Assembly (NCBI GenBank): GCA_947496605.1
Contig: CANMDF010000002.1
Location: forward strand, 682,001-746,000
Direction: 5' to 3'
Origin: an uncultured Paracoccaceae bacterium
GTDB taxonomy: Bacteria > Pseudomonadota > Alphaproteobacteria > Rhodobacterales > Rhodobacteraceae
DNA length: 64,000 bases
How positions within the stretch are numbered: position 1 is the stretch's first letter; each line of letters starts with the position of its first letter. The notes under the pieces are model-generated. The model was not told the DNA's origin and searched no databases. It worked only from the letters and a program-made list of their open reading frames with translations. The position numbers and the translations under genes are program-made. Positions 34,665 through 43,536 of this stretch are shown one piece after another.

Positions 34665-35594
34665 ATGATTGGCACACAATTGCGAAATGCTGGCGTGAAG
34701 TTGGTGGTTGGCCTGACCGCGGTCATCAGCCTGACAGGTTTGACCTATCGGGTGATCGGGCTTTGGAACAGGCGACGGGGCAGTTGGACGTCTGTCTTCT
34801 TTTGCTATCCGGGGTCGCGCAGTTTTGTGACCAGCTATGCGTTGCCGGGCGTTGAGAGGTTCTTTCGCTGGCGCCCAACACCGATTGGCATCATGCGCCA
34901 GAACGGCGAATGGGGACTGGTTGTTGCATCATCCGTGACCGAAGACGACTTCTTGGATCCGGCAAATGCAGAGCAGTTCAGACTGTTGCAACGCCGCTTG
35001 GCGCATATCGGGGCTGTCATGCATGTCCCTACCATCAATGTTGCAGGGATTTTGCCGGGTGTCTTAAAGCAAACAGATGGATTGGCCGTGAATGACACCC
35101 GCGCAATCGTGGTGAGCGCTGTGATCTCGGCCGTGGCGTTGATGCGTCAGCATCATCTGGTGTCCCATGTCACGGATGTGATTGTTCTGGGTGGGGCAGG
35201 GCGCATTGGCAGCGGCGTTGTGATGGCACTGCGCGACCAAGGATGGACGTGCCATGTAATTGACGTGGCCCATGGTGCGACTGAATTCCCCGAGCATTTG
35301 CAAGGACAGCCAGTTTTGTTTCTTGATATTGCCCGCAAGGGTGCGATTGCTGATTACATCCCAAAAATGTGGCCTGAGCTTGTGGTCTTGAATGAGGTGT
35401 TCCCAAAGCCATCGCGCAAACTGGTCAAGCAAATGGAAGAGCGCGGTGTGCGTGTCTTTCATCTTGCTGGCGTCGCAGGTCGCATCACGCCGCCATTGCC
35501 GCATGGCTATGAAACAGCGATCCCGTGCTGTGCCGCGCGTCCCGTCGAGGGCGCCTATGATGTCCGTATCATCCCTGTGGCGTCTGGTCTTTGA
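34665..35594 (+). CDS. Rossmann-fold protein with an N-terminal membrane anchor, function unknown
   Basis: A 309-residue protein. Residues about 13-32 form a hydrophobic anchor. The second half has a dinucleotide-binding fold: VIVLGGAGRIGSGVVMALRDQG carries a GxGxxG-type loop (GGAGRIG), followed by a second strand VIDVAHG. No catalytic residues of a known dehydrogenase are recognised. AGGGGG lies eight bases before the ATG. It is divergent from tetR and shares the control region with the 34520 operator, so it may be part of the same regulon. The 3' end overlaps the convergent enolase-family gene by 26 bases. The substrate is unknown. Confidence 0.6.
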   Translation: MIGTQLRNAGVKLVVGLTAVISLTGLTYRVIGLWNRRRGSWTSVFFCYPGSRSFVTSYALPGVERFFRWRPTPIGIMRQNGEWGLVVASSVTEDDFLDPANAEQFRLLQRRLAHIGAVMHVPTINVAGILPGVLKQTDGLAVNDTRAIVVSAVISAVALMRQHHLVSHVTDVIVLGGAGRIGSGVVMALRDQGWTCHVIDVAHGATEFPEHLQGQPVLFLDIARKGAIADYIPKMWPELVVLNEVFPKPSRKLVKQMEERGVRVFHLAGVAGRITPPLPHGYETAIPCCAARPVEGAYDVRIIPVASGL

Positions 35595-36813
35595 CGGGTG
35601 CACCACCTGCAAAGCTGTTCACATCGTGGTATCCAATTGGGTCTTCCTGCATCTGCAAGTGCAAACCATCGTCGGTGTATGGATGCGCCCGGGCGAGGTC
35701 TTCGTCAAAGTCGATGCCCAGACCGGGGGCGGTTGGGACGGGAATGTAGCCATCCTCGACCGTGATCGTCCCTTTGATCAGATCATTGTGGAACGGAGTC
35801 TCAATCGTTTCCGCCATCAGGATGTTGGGGATTGAGGCGGCGAGTTGGATATTCGCGGCCCACTCAACCGGTCCTGCGTAAAGGTGCGGTGCGATTTGCG
35901 CATTATAGACTTCCGCCATCGCCGCGATCTTTTTGGTTTCCCAAATGCCGCCAGATCGTCCAAGGGCGGGCTGTAAAATTGTGGCGGCACCGGACCGCAA
36001 GACGGGCGCGAACTCGGCTTTGGTGGTCAGCCGTTCACCGGTGGCGACGGGAATGTTCACCGCACCCGCCACTTTTGCCATCTCGCCCACGTTATCAGGC
36101 GGGATCGGCTCTTCGTACCATAGTGGGCTATATGCCTCGAGCGCCTTGCCCAAGCGGATGGCACCACCGGTACTAAACTGCCCGTGGGTGCCAAAAAGCA
36201 GGTCGGCGCGGTCGCCAACAGCGTCACGGATGGCTTTGCAGAAGGCGACTGACAAAGAGATATCGTGCATCGACGGCATATGTCCGCCGCGGATGGTGTA
36301 GGGGCCTGCGGGGTCAAATTTGACGGCTGTGTAGCCCTTTTCAACCATATCTACCGCGACCTCTGCTGCCATGTCCGGGCTGGCCCAGAAATCAGGAAGC
36401 GGATGCGAAGGGCGCGGATAAAGGTAGGTGTAGGCGCGGATGCGGTCGTTCATGCGCCCGCCGATCAATGCGTGTACGGGGCGGTCGCGGTCTTTGCCTA
36501 AAATATCCCAGCAGGCCATTTCCAAACCTGACCATGCGCCAATCACGGTCAGGTCGGGGCGCTGTGTGAAACCTGCGGAATAGACCCGGCGGAACATCAA
36601 TTCGATATTTTCGGGGTTCTCACCTGCCATGTGCCGCGCGAAGACGTCTTTGATCACGGCTTTCATCGCTGTGGGTCCAATAGATGAGGCGTAGCATTCG
36701 CCGTAGCCGACAACGCCAGTGTCCGTGGTCACCTTGGGGATGATCCAATAGCGCCCACCCCAGCCGGGGGCAGGTGGGGCAGTGACAATGACGTCAAGAT
36801 CGGCGAGTTTCAT
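35569..36813 (-). CDS. Enolase-superfamily (mandelate racemase/sugar acid dehydratase-like) enzyme
   Basis: A 414-residue enzyme of the MR/MLE subgroup, which abstracts a proton next to a carboxylate, usually to dehydrate a sugar acid. Features seen are the N-terminal capping domain with GYGECYASSIG, the barrel segment AVKFDPAGPYT, GTHGQFSTGGAIRL, YEEPIPPDN (metal-ligand Glu), ATGERLTT (metal-ligand Glu) and IAPHLYAGPVEW (probable base His). The first metal-ligand position seems to be G or T (FGTHG) rather than the usual D (as in DFHG). That variation may mark a subfamily such as cycloisomerases. The gene is single; the substrate is unknown. Confidence 0.8.
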   Translation of the reverse strand: MKLADLDVIVTAPPAPGWGGRYWIIPKVTTDTGVVGYGECYASSIGPTAMKAVIKDVFARHMAGENPENIELMFRRVYSAGFTQRPDLTVIGAWSGLEMACWDILGKDRDRPVHALIGGRMNDRIRAYTYLYPRPSHPLPDFWASPDMAAEVAVDMVEKGYTAVKFDPAGPYTIRGGHMPSMHDISLSVAFCKAIRDAVGDRADLLFGTHGQFSTGGAIRLGKALEAYSPLWYEEPIPPDNVGEMAKVAGAVNIPVATGERLTTKAEFAPVLRSGAATILQPALGRSGGIWETKKIAAMAEVYNAQIAPHLYAGPVEWAANIQLAASIPNILMAETIETPFHNDLIKGTITVEDGYIPVPTAPGLGIDFDEDLARAHPYTDDGLHLQMQEDPIGYHDVNSFAGGAPVKDQTPQG

Positions 36814-36842
36814 GAGCGCGGTCTTTCAAGAGGGGTATTCGT

Positions 36843-37286
36843 ATGGACAAGACAATCACGCTTAAGCGCTTGGGTCCAGAAGATCTGGAGGTGTTGTTAG
36901 GGATCGAGGAAGGGCTTTTTGACAATTCTATCAGACCCGACCAGGCAGAGCTGTTTCTCAACGATCCATTGCATGAAATCGCCTTAGCGCTTGATGGACA
37001 AACTGTTGTTGGCATGGCCAGCGGCCAAATCATGTATCACCCTGATAAGCCGCCTGCATTCTTTGTCGCGGAAGTTGGGGTGCGTGATGCATATCAGCGG
37101 CAAGGAATCGCAACGCGGCTTTGTGGCTTGCTTAGGGACGTTGCAAAAGCGCGCGGATGCGAAGGGATTTGGGTCGCGACCGAAGGGGACAATGCACCTG
37201 CACGCGGGCTCTATGCTGCGATGGGTGCGCGGGAAACCGAGGACATTGTTGTCTTTGACTGGGATGACCGGGCGATGGACACGTAA
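36843..37286 (+). CDS. GNAT-family N-acetyltransferase
   Basis: A 147-residue acetyl-CoA-dependent acetyltransferase. The acetyl-CoA binding motif is VGVRDAYQRQGIATRLCGLL (motif A), preceded by a beta-strand with FFVAEVG and followed by GIWVATEGDNAPARGLYAAMGA (motif B). AGAGGGG lies upstream of the ATG. The stop codon TAA falls in the first bases of a REP-A palindrome, so the C-terminus may have been reset by the repeat. The acceptor (protein, amino acid or amine) cannot be told from the sequence. Confidence 0.82.
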   Translation: MDKTITLKRLGPEDLEVLLGIEEGLFDNSIRPDQAELFLNDPLHEIALALDGQTVVGMASGQIMYHPDKPPAFFVAEVGVRDAYQRQGIATRLCGLLRDVAKARGCEGIWVATEGDNAPARGLYAAMGARETEDIVVFDWDDRAMDT

Positions 37287-37308
37287 GGTGGATCATGGTC
37301 CACCTTAG
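37283..37308. repeat. REP-A palindrome, copy 1
   Basis: Imperfect palindrome with core AAGGTGGATCATGGTCCACCTT. It includes the GNAT stop codon and lies between convergent genes, where it may act as a terminator. Confidence 0.75.
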
Positions 37309-37320
37309 CAGTGGCACGGT

Positions 37321-38400
37321 TTAGTCAAATACAATCACATTGCGCTTGGCTGATCCGGTTTTGGTATCTGCAATCGCCTCATTGATTTGTTCCAGCGACC
37401 AGCGCCCCGAGATCAACTCATCCAGCTTCAGACGCCCTTGCTCGTATAGGTCCACCATCCACGGAATATCGCGCGCGATCACGACGTCGCCCATTTTGGA
37501 TCCGACCATGCCTTGCCCCGTAGCTGCCAGCATGACCGGTTCATAGGTCGACATCGCACCCGAATGGGGCATGCCCACCATGATGACCTTGCCGCCATTT
37601 GACAGATATTGCGGTGCCGTATCATAGGCGGGGATCGCACCCACGGTGACAAAGACCGCATCTGCACCGCGCCCCATTGCCTTTTTGGCAGTACGCCATG
37701 GTTTTTCATCGGTGGCCAGCACGCCGTCGGTGGCCCCGAACTCTTTTGCTATCGCGAGCTTTTCTTCGGACATATCCACGGCAATGATCCGCCGCGCCCC
37801 CGCGATCCGTGCGCCCTGAATGGCATTGAGGCCGACGCCGCCAGCACCAATAACAACCACGTCTTGGCCAGCACGCAAATTGGCGGCATTCACCACAGCG
37901 CCGACGCCGGTGATCACACCGCAGGCCAGTAAAGATGCCGCTTCCATCTCAATCCCGTCTGACAGTTTCACAACCTGGCTTTGGTCCACCACGACCCTCT
38001 CTGCAAAGCCACCGGTGTTCATGGCTTGCACCAGTGATGCGCCATTTTCGTCGGTCAAAGGACCACTGGCCATATCGCTTTCGCAGGCCACGGGTTTGCC
38101 ACCCGCACAAGACGGGCAAGTGCCGCAGGCTCGGATCAGTGTCACCACGACAGGGTCACCTATCGCGACCCCGCGCACGCCACTTCCGATGGCAGAAATA
38201 TGCCCTGCAGCCTCATGCCCGTAGACTGCAGGCAGTGTCCCGCCCCAACCCCCATCGATAAATGATATATCGGAATGGCAGATCGCGCAGGCCTTCAAGG
38301 TTACCTCGACCTCACCCATGTTTGGGGCCGCAAGTGTTACGGTCTCAATCGTCAGAGGAGCGCCGAATTCACGGCAAACGGCGGCTTTGATCTGTGGCAT
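37321..38400 (-). CDS. Zinc-dependent alcohol dehydrogenase
   Basis: A 359-residue medium-chain dehydrogenase. Catalytic zinc ligands are C38-type in ACAICHSD and the GHEAAG block; the structural zinc motif is CGTCPSCAGGKPVAC, and the NAD-binding loop is VIGAGGVGLNAIQGA. The aspartate after the second strand (IAVDMSEEK) favours NAD over NADP. The class III-like length fits aryl-alcohol or S-(hydroxymethyl)thiol dehydrogenases. It stands in the minus-strand direction next to the MFS gene with a 70-bp gap. The substrate alcohol is unknown. Confidence 0.85.
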   Translation of the reverse strand: MPQIKAAVCREFGAPLTIETVTLAAPNMGEVEVTLKACAICHSDISFIDGGWGGTLPAVYGHEAAGHISAIGSGVRGVAIGDPVVVTLIRACGTCPSCAGGKPVACESDMASGPLTDENGASLVQAMNTGGFAERVVVDQSQVVKLSDGIEMEAASLLACGVITGVGAVVNAANLRAGQDVVVIGAGGVGLNAIQGARIAGARRIIAVDMSEEKLAIAKEFGATDGVLATDEKPWRTAKKAMGRGADAVFVTVGAIPAYDTAPQYLSNGGKVIMVGMPHSGAMSTYEPVMLAATGQGMVGSKMGDVVIARDIPWMVDLYEQGRLKLDELISGRWSLEQINEAIADTKTGSAKRNVIVFD

Positions 38401-38474
38401 GGGGACGTCCTTGGTTCATGTCTCAGACATGATCCTGCGGCGGGTTTGCAGGTGTTGCAAGTCTGAAAACGGCG

Positions 38475-39692
38475 TCACGTGGCGCGCGCGCGCTTTGGCC
38501 TTGGTGTTTGCATGAAAACAAAGATGCAGCCGATTGTCAGGACAGCTGAAAGCAAGAAGGGTGCGCCCGGCAAATAGAATGGTGTTGTGTCCGTGGTGAA
38601 GTACCAGAAGGTCTGCGTCACCATCAAAGGCGCAACGATCGTTGCCACTGCATTGATCGAGGTCACCGTTCCCTGCAGCTCACCTTGCTGATCGTCGGAT
38701 GCGGTGCGTGACATGATCCCCTGCAAAGCGGGACCAGCAATCGAGCCTAACGCCGTGAGAGGGGTCAATGCCAACGCAACCCAGCCGTTTGTGACAAATG
38801 CAAGGGCAGTAAAGGCGATGACATCGACAGACAGTCCCAAGATCACGGCTTTGCGCTCACCGATCCGGTTCAGGATTGGCTTGATCAGCAAACCTTGCAC
38901 CACCGCAATCCCGATCCCGAACAGCCCCAGTGATAGCCCAATCATGCCCGGTCCCCAGTCGAAACGCTCGGCCCCGAAGTACGCCCAGACACCGGGATAG
39001 ACGAAAAAGGCGATTGTATAGACGAACGTGATCAGCAAAAGCCGTTTCAGGCCGGGCAATGAGCCAATGTTCTTGAATGCCCCTAGCGGGTTCGCCCGCC
39101 GCCATTCAAACGGGCGCCGGATGCGGTCAGTCACGGTTTCAGGCAGCACATAGTATCCAAAGATCGCGTTGGCCCCAGCAAGAACGGCCGCCGCCCAAAA
39201 CGGTGCGCGTGTTCCGTATTCTGCCAAAACACCCCCGATCAGTGGTCCCAGTACAAAACCCAGACCAAAAGCTGCTCCGATCAGGCCAAAGTTCGCGGCT
39301 TTTTCATCGGGTTCGGAAATGTCCGCCATATAGGCGGCGGAAGTTGATTGTGTTGCAGCGGTGATCCCACCGATCACGCGGGCGATAATCAACAGCCATA
39401 TGGTGTGGGCGAGAGCCATCAAGACGTAGTCAAAGGCCATGATGACCAGCGAAATGATCAAGATGGGCCTGCGGCCATAACGGTCGGACAGGCTGCCCAA
39501 GGTTGGCCCGAATAGAAACTGCATCGCCGCGAAAATAGTCGCCAGAACCCCACCCCAGACCGCGGCAGCGCCAAGTCCTTGCCCTTCGACCTCTTGGATC
39601 AGGTCTGGCATGACGGGCATGATCAATCCAATGCCCATACTGTCAAGCATGACTGAGATCAGGATAAAGGTGACAGCAAGACGTTTGTTCAT
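38475..39692 (-). CDS. MFS drug/proton antiporter, TCR/Tet-like
   Basis: A 405-residue protein with twelve membrane helices of the major facilitator superfamily. Motif A is GSLSDRYGRRPIL (about 66-78), with the conserved D and R residues, and a matching degenerate copy lies between helices 8 and 9. The order resembles tetracycline-type (TCR/Tet) efflux pumps, but many such transporters have other substrates. No TetR-family regulator sits next to it; it lies downstream of the enol-lactonase gene across a REP-A repeat, so it is probably its own unit. Confidence 0.8.
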   Translation of the reverse strand: MNKRLAVTFILISVMLDSMGIGLIMPVMPDLIQEVEGQGLGAAAVWGGVLATIFAAMQFLFGPTLGSLSDRYGRRPILIISLVIMAFDYVLMALAHTIWLLIIARVIGGITAATQSTSAAYMADISEPDEKAANFGLIGAAFGLGFVLGPLIGGVLAEYGTRAPFWAAAVLAGANAIFGYYVLPETVTDRIRRPFEWRRANPLGAFKNIGSLPGLKRLLLITFVYTIAFFVYPGVWAYFGAERFDWGPGMIGLSLGLFGIGIAVVQGLLIKPILNRIGERKAVILGLSVDVIAFTALAFVTNGWVALALTPLTALGSIAGPALQGIMSRTASDDQQGELQGTVTSINAVATIVAPLMVTQTFWYFTTDTTPFYLPGAPFLLSAVLTIGCIFVFMQTPRPKRARAT

Positions 39693-39745
39693 CAGCGCAG
39701 GATTAAACCGTTCAGTTCAGTTTGCAAGCGTTGAGTGTGAGCGCG

Positions 39746-39772
39746 GTAAGGTGGATCATGATCCACCCTACG
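39746..39772. repeat. REP-A palindrome, copy 2
   Basis: GTAAGGTGGATCATGATCCA with CCCTACG, a near-perfect palindrome that begins directly after the stop codon of the enol-lactonase gene and separates it from the MFS gene. Confidence 0.8.
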
Positions 39773-40561
39773 CTAAAGGTGCCCGATGCTCTGCAAAAAT
39801 GTCGTCAGATGTGCTGCATATGCTTCTGGCGCTTCTGCACAGGGCAGGTGCCCGGTGCGCCGCATCAGCGCAAATTGTGATCCGGGGATCAAATCAACGG
39901 TTTCGCGCACCAGATCAGGCGGCGTTGCCCCGTCATCCGATCCAGCTATCCCCAATGTTGGAATGCGCAAACCGCTTGTTGGCGTGTAGAAATCAGTGCC
40001 TGCAATCGCCGCACTCACCCCTATGTATCCGTCTACCGATGTTGCTTCGACCATCGCCTTCCACGGGGCCATGGCGGGCGCGCCGTAGAAGTCGCGGCTA
40101 AACCAGCGTTTCATGATTTCGTCAGAAGTCGCGGCGATCCCGTTGGCTTGGATAAAACTAATCCGGTCTTGCCAAAGCTTTGGATTGCCTATCTTTGCCG
40201 CTGTGTTTGATAAAACCAGCCCGCGGATGATATCGGGCCGTTTGACGGCCAAACCTTGCCCAATCATGCCACCAACGGACAGGCCGACGAACACTGCATC
40301 CCGCACAGCACAGGCATCACACACAGCAGCCGCATCGCTGATCAGCTGACCCATCGTATAAGGGGCGGGTGGCGTGTCAGATGCGCCATGCCCGCGCATG
40401 TCATAACGAATGATCCGCAGGCCGTTAGGCAGATATGGCAAGATCGGGTCCCACAGGTGAAGCGACGTGCCAAGTGAGTTGGAAAAGACAACGACTGGTC
40501 CATCATCAGGGCCGGATACTTCATAGTGAATCCGCACCTCGTCGCGCATAACTTCAGGCAT
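39773..40561 (-). CDS. pcaD: 3-oxoadipate enol-lactonase-like hydrolase
   Basis: A 262-residue alpha/beta hydrolase that opens 3-oxoadipate enol-lactone in the protocatechuate pathway. The nucleophile is S95 in GLSVGG, the acid is near AGSDDGATPP, and the histidine lies in RTGHLPCAEAP. Length and the YDMRGHGASDTP oxyanion region fit PcaD. The neighbours are not other pca genes, so a related lactonase is possible. It overlaps the nuclease-family gene upstream by eight bases and is the last gene of a five-gene overlapping run. Confidence 0.78.
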   Translation of the reverse strand: MPEVMRDEVRIHYEVSGPDDGPVVVFSNSLGTSLHLWDPILPYLPNGLRIIRYDMRGHGASDTPPAPYTMGQLISDAAAVCDACAVRDAVFVGLSVGGMIGQGLAVKRPDIIRGLVLSNTAAKIGNPKLWQDRISFIQANGIAATSDEIMKRWFSRDFYGAPAMAPWKAMVEATSVDGYIGVSAAIAGTDFYTPTSGLRIPTLGIAGSDDGATPPDLVRETVDLIPGSQFALMRRTGHLPCAEAPEAYAAHLTTFLQSIGHL

Positions 40562-41753
40562 CAGGGTCGCCCAGTACCATATGCGCCATGATCTGACCGT
40601 GATCCGAGGCCAATTTGTTATAGGGCGCTTCGGGGTGTGATCCGTCTGTCAGGTGGTCGTTGAGGACGCTGAAATACTCCATTTCGCCGATCTTCCCTGC
40701 AAATTCCGACAAGAAATGCCGCGACATCAGAATTTGGTCGATGCTTTCAAACACGCCGCCGAAGGCGGAGGTATAGACCATGTCGCGCAAGGATTTCTTC
40801 ACAAACAATTTCTCGGCCGAATAGAGCCGGACCTTACTGATCGCCTCTTGGATGATCTCATTGTCGCTGTCTGAATACCGGTCACGCTTGGTCTTGGCAT
40901 CATGGCGCCGCATCCAGGCGTAGTTCTTGAACGGGGCCTCGCCGGTGATAATCTCTGACGACACCGCATGTTCGCTATCGTTAAAATCGCCCATGACCAT
41001 GACCGGGTTCCCGGCTTCCAGCTCGGCCAACACGGCTGAGCGCAGCACCCAAGCCTCGGCCATGCGCCGCAACGCGGACCGCAGAGACCCCATCGCGCGC
41101 GTGGCTGCGTCATAGTTCACCAGATCGGCGGCAGGCGGGAATGCGGCACCTTTGGGTTTTGGTAGTTCACCCAGTTTGGATTTCAGGTGGCAGTTAAAGA
41201 CTGTGATCACCTTGTCACCCACTGGAATGCGCACCTTGAGGATCGGGCGGCTGAGCCGTTTGATTTGGTACGATCCACCGTCGCTGCCATCAAGATCGCT
41301 GAACGGGACGTCTAGTGGTTCGGGCAAGTCCTGAATAATCTCAGGCTGCCCCACAAATCCGTAACGCGACAGCACCGCCACACCGGGGCGGCGCTGGCCG
41401 GGGCCGCCGTCAAAGCTGTTGGGGGCAAAGGCAAGCCCTGCTTCGGTATAGGGTTCATAAGCTAATTTGCGGAAAATCGCTTTGCGGGCATAGCGTTTGG
41501 ACCGGTCGGGGATCACTGCGTCGTTGGCGGCTTGGCCCAACTCATCAGTCTCGATGACCAGATCGCGCAGTGCGTCTTCGGTAAAGATTTCCTGAAAACA
41601 GACCACATCGGCGTTCATTGTCAGCAATTGGTCGGCCAACCATGCCCGTTTCCATGCGTATTCTTCGGGTGTGTATTCCTCAAACCGGTAGTATTCTTGG
41701 TTCGCTTCGATCAGGTTCTTGACGTTAAAGCTGGCAATCGTAAATCGGGTCAT
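40554..41753 (-). CDS. Endonuclease/exonuclease/phosphatase-family protein
   Basis: A 399-residue protein of the EEP fold, which covers DNases, sphingomyelinases and inositol phosphatases. Conserved parts are IASFNVKNLIEANQ at the start, VVCFQEIFTEDAL with the metal-binding glutamate, VFNCHLKSK with the histidine, and VMGDFNDSEHAV with the D-x-N catalytic pair. No signal peptide is seen, so it probably works in the cytoplasm. It overlaps the PLP-enzyme gene by ATGA at its start and the lactonase gene at its end. The substrate is not clear. Confidence 0.75.
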   Translation of the reverse strand: MTRFTIASFNVKNLIEANQEYYRFEEYTPEEYAWKRAWLADQLLTMNADVVCFQEIFTEDALRDLVIETDELGQAANDAVIPDRSKRYARKAIFRKLAYEPYTEAGLAFAPNSFDGGPGQRRPGVAVLSRYGFVGQPEIIQDLPEPLDVPFSDLDGSDGGSYQIKRLSRPILKVRIPVGDKVITVFNCHLKSKLGELPKPKGAAFPPAADLVNYDAATRAMGSLRSALRRMAEAWVLRSAVLAELEAGNPVMVMGDFNDSEHAVSSEIITGEAPFKNYAWMRRHDAKTKRDRYSDSDNEIIQEAISKVRLYSAEKLFVKKSLRDMVYTSAFGGVFESIDQILMSRHFLSEFAGKIGEMEYFSVLNDHLTDGSHPEAPYNKLASDHGQIMAHMVLGDPDA

Positions 41754-42721
41754 TTGAGGGTCTCCAAAGCTTTTGCGAACACATCTGGGTCGACGTTACC
41801 GCCGGTGGCAACCGCGATCACCGCGTCACCTGTAAATTCATCGGTGTGAAATAGCGCCGCAGCCAGTGCCGCCGCGCCGCCCGGTTCGATCACAACACGC
41901 AGGCGATCAAAGGCGAGGCCGACAGCGCGTAGGCACTCGTCCTCAGTGACCACGACGCCCGGACCGCAGTGTCTTTGCATAATGGGAAAGGTCAGATCGC
42001 CGGGCTGCTGGGTAACGATTGCGTCACACAGTGAGCCGCCCAACCGCGTGTTGCTTTCGATCTTGCCGCTTTTCAGCGACCGGGTCACGTCATCGAATTC
42101 TTCGGGTTCAGCGGGGCGTACACGCAGCCCCGGCGCGTCGGCAGCCAAGGCCAGCGCGATACCAGAGGTTAAACCACCGCCGCCGCAACAGACCATGACA
42201 TCCGCATCGGTCACGCCGAGGGCGTTCATGTCTTCTGCGATCTCTAGCCCGGTGGTGCCTTGGCCTGCGATCACTTGGGGTTCGTCAAAGGGTTTGATTA
42301 GGACCAGCCCGCGTTCTTGGGCAATGCGCCCCCCAATCTCATCGCGGTCTTCAGTTTCACGGTTATAGAGCACGACCTCTGCACCCAAGGCGCGTGTATT
42401 CTCGATCTTAATCTTCGGGGCATCGGTAGGCATGATGATCACCGCGGGTGCGCCAAAATCGCGTGCCGCCAAGGCGACCCCTTGCGCGTGGTTGCCGCTG
42501 GAAAAGGCGATGACGCCAGTTTTGAGCGCGTTGTCACCGAGGGCGGATACCGCTGACCGTCCGCCACGGAATTTGAAAGACCCTGTGTGCTGCAGGCATT
42601 CGGCTTTTAGGAAAACCCGTCTACCTGCGATCTCATCCAGAAATGGCGACGTCAGGATCGGCGTGTGCCTTGCGTGACCTTTGAGCCGCTTGGCCGCGGC
42701 GCGGATCATGTCGATATTCAT
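41750..42721 (-). CDS. Threonine dehydratase/serine racemase-like PLP enzyme
   Basis: A 323-residue fold-type II PLP enzyme. The Schiff-base lysine is in GSFKFRGGRSAVSAL, the phosphate loop in CCGGGGLTSGIALA, and the SSGNHAQGVALAA asparagine loop binds the carboxylate. It lacks the C-terminal regulatory domain of biosynthetic IlvA, so it is a catabolic threonine/serine dehydratase, a serine racemase or a hydroxyaspartate dehydratase. I use the ATG at 42721, which overlaps the stop of the hydrolase gene (ATGA). It is part of the five-gene overlapping run. Confidence 0.82.
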   Translation of the reverse strand: MNIDMIRAAAKRLKGHARHTPILTSPFLDEIAGRRVFLKAECLQHTGSFKFRGGRSAVSALGDNALKTGVIAFSSGNHAQGVALAARDFGAPAVIIMPTDAPKIKIENTRALGAEVVLYNRETEDRDEIGGRIAQERGLVLIKPFDEPQVIAGQGTTGLEIAEDMNALGVTDADVMVCCGGGGLTSGIALALAADAPGLRVRPAEPEEFDDVTRSLKSGKIESNTRLGGSLCDAIVTQQPGDLTFPIMQRHCGPGVVVTEDECLRAVGLAFDRLRVVIEPGGAAALAAALFHTDEFTGDAVIAVATGGNVDPDVFAKALETLK

Positions 42722-43536
42722 TGCAGTTTCTCCAGCCATAAGTGCAGGGCGTTCAATGCCTCAGGTTCATCAAGGAAAGGCACGTGACCACGTCCGGGGA
42801 CATCGGCGCGGATCATGTCGGGGCGGCGGGTGGCCATCTCATTTGCGGTTTCAATGCTGAGCAAGTTTGAATTCGTCCCACGAATGAGGGCGAGCGGCAG
42901 GTCGGCGAGCGCGTCGAACAAGGGCCACAAATCCGGCGCTGGTTGCGCACCAGCCTCGAGCACCGCGTCGCGCAGTTTGGGATCGTAGCGGATGACCAAA
43001 CCGTCGTCAGTTTCTTTGTAGTGTGCCTGCACTTCAGCCAACCAACGCGCCATCGGCACATCGTGGAAATGGGTCCACAATTTCGCGCGCGCCTCTGCTG
43101 CCTCAGCATAGGTTTTCTGGGGTGGATTGCGTCCGATATAGTCTTTGATGACGTCCAACCCTTCGTCGGCAATCACTGGACCGATGTCATTGAGGGCCAC
43201 ACCCATCAATCGATCCTTCGCCGTTGCAGCAAGGACCATCGCAATCAGCCCGCCACGCGAGGTGCCAAGGATTGCCGCTTTCTCAAGCCCCAAGTGATCC
43301 ATCAGCGCCAGAACATCCGCCGTCTCTTGCGGGATCGTATAGGTTGTGTGATCCGCCCAATCCGACTGCCCGCGACCACGATAATCGGGACGGATCAAGC
43401 GAACGGGCAAGTGTGGGGCGACATGATCGAAGTCAGCGCCATTGCGGCTAAGCCCTGCCAGCGCAATCACTGGGATGCCTGCACCTTCGTCGGTGTAGTG
43501 CAGGGTGATGCCGTCATTGGCGGTAAAACTGGGCAT
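42718..43536 (-). CDS. Alpha/beta hydrolase
   Basis: A 272-residue serine hydrolase. The nucleophile elbow is ILGTSRGGLIAMVL, with the oxyanion region near ALAGLSRNGADF, and the late histidine lies in VPGRGHVPFLDEPEA. The frame extends to 43671, but I use the ATG at 43536 (MPSFTANDGIT) because it overlaps the HAD gene's stop codon by one base (TGATG), as in the rest of this run. It could be an esterase, lactonase or haloalkane-type enzyme; the neighbouring HAD dehalogenase gives a weak hint of a shared pathway. Confidence 0.8.
   Translation of the reverse strand: MPSFTANDGITLHYTDEGAGIPVIALAGLSRNGADFDHVAPHLPVRLIRPDYRGRGQSDWADHTTYTIPQETADVLALMDHLGLEKAAILGTSRGGLIAMVLAATAKDRLMGVALNDIGPVIADEGLDVIKDYIGRNPPQKTYAEAAEARAKLWTHFHDVPMARWLAEVQAHYKETDDGLVIRYDPKLRDAVLEAGAQPAPDLWPLFDALADLPLALIRGTNSNLLSIETANEMATRRPDMIRADVPGRGHVPFLDEPEALNALHLWLEKLQ

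Noticed and set aside
38475..39692. Calling the MFS gene a tetracycline resistance gene
   Set aside because: The fold and motif A fit TCR/Tet pumps, but many transporters share them and no tetracycline-type regulator is adjacent.
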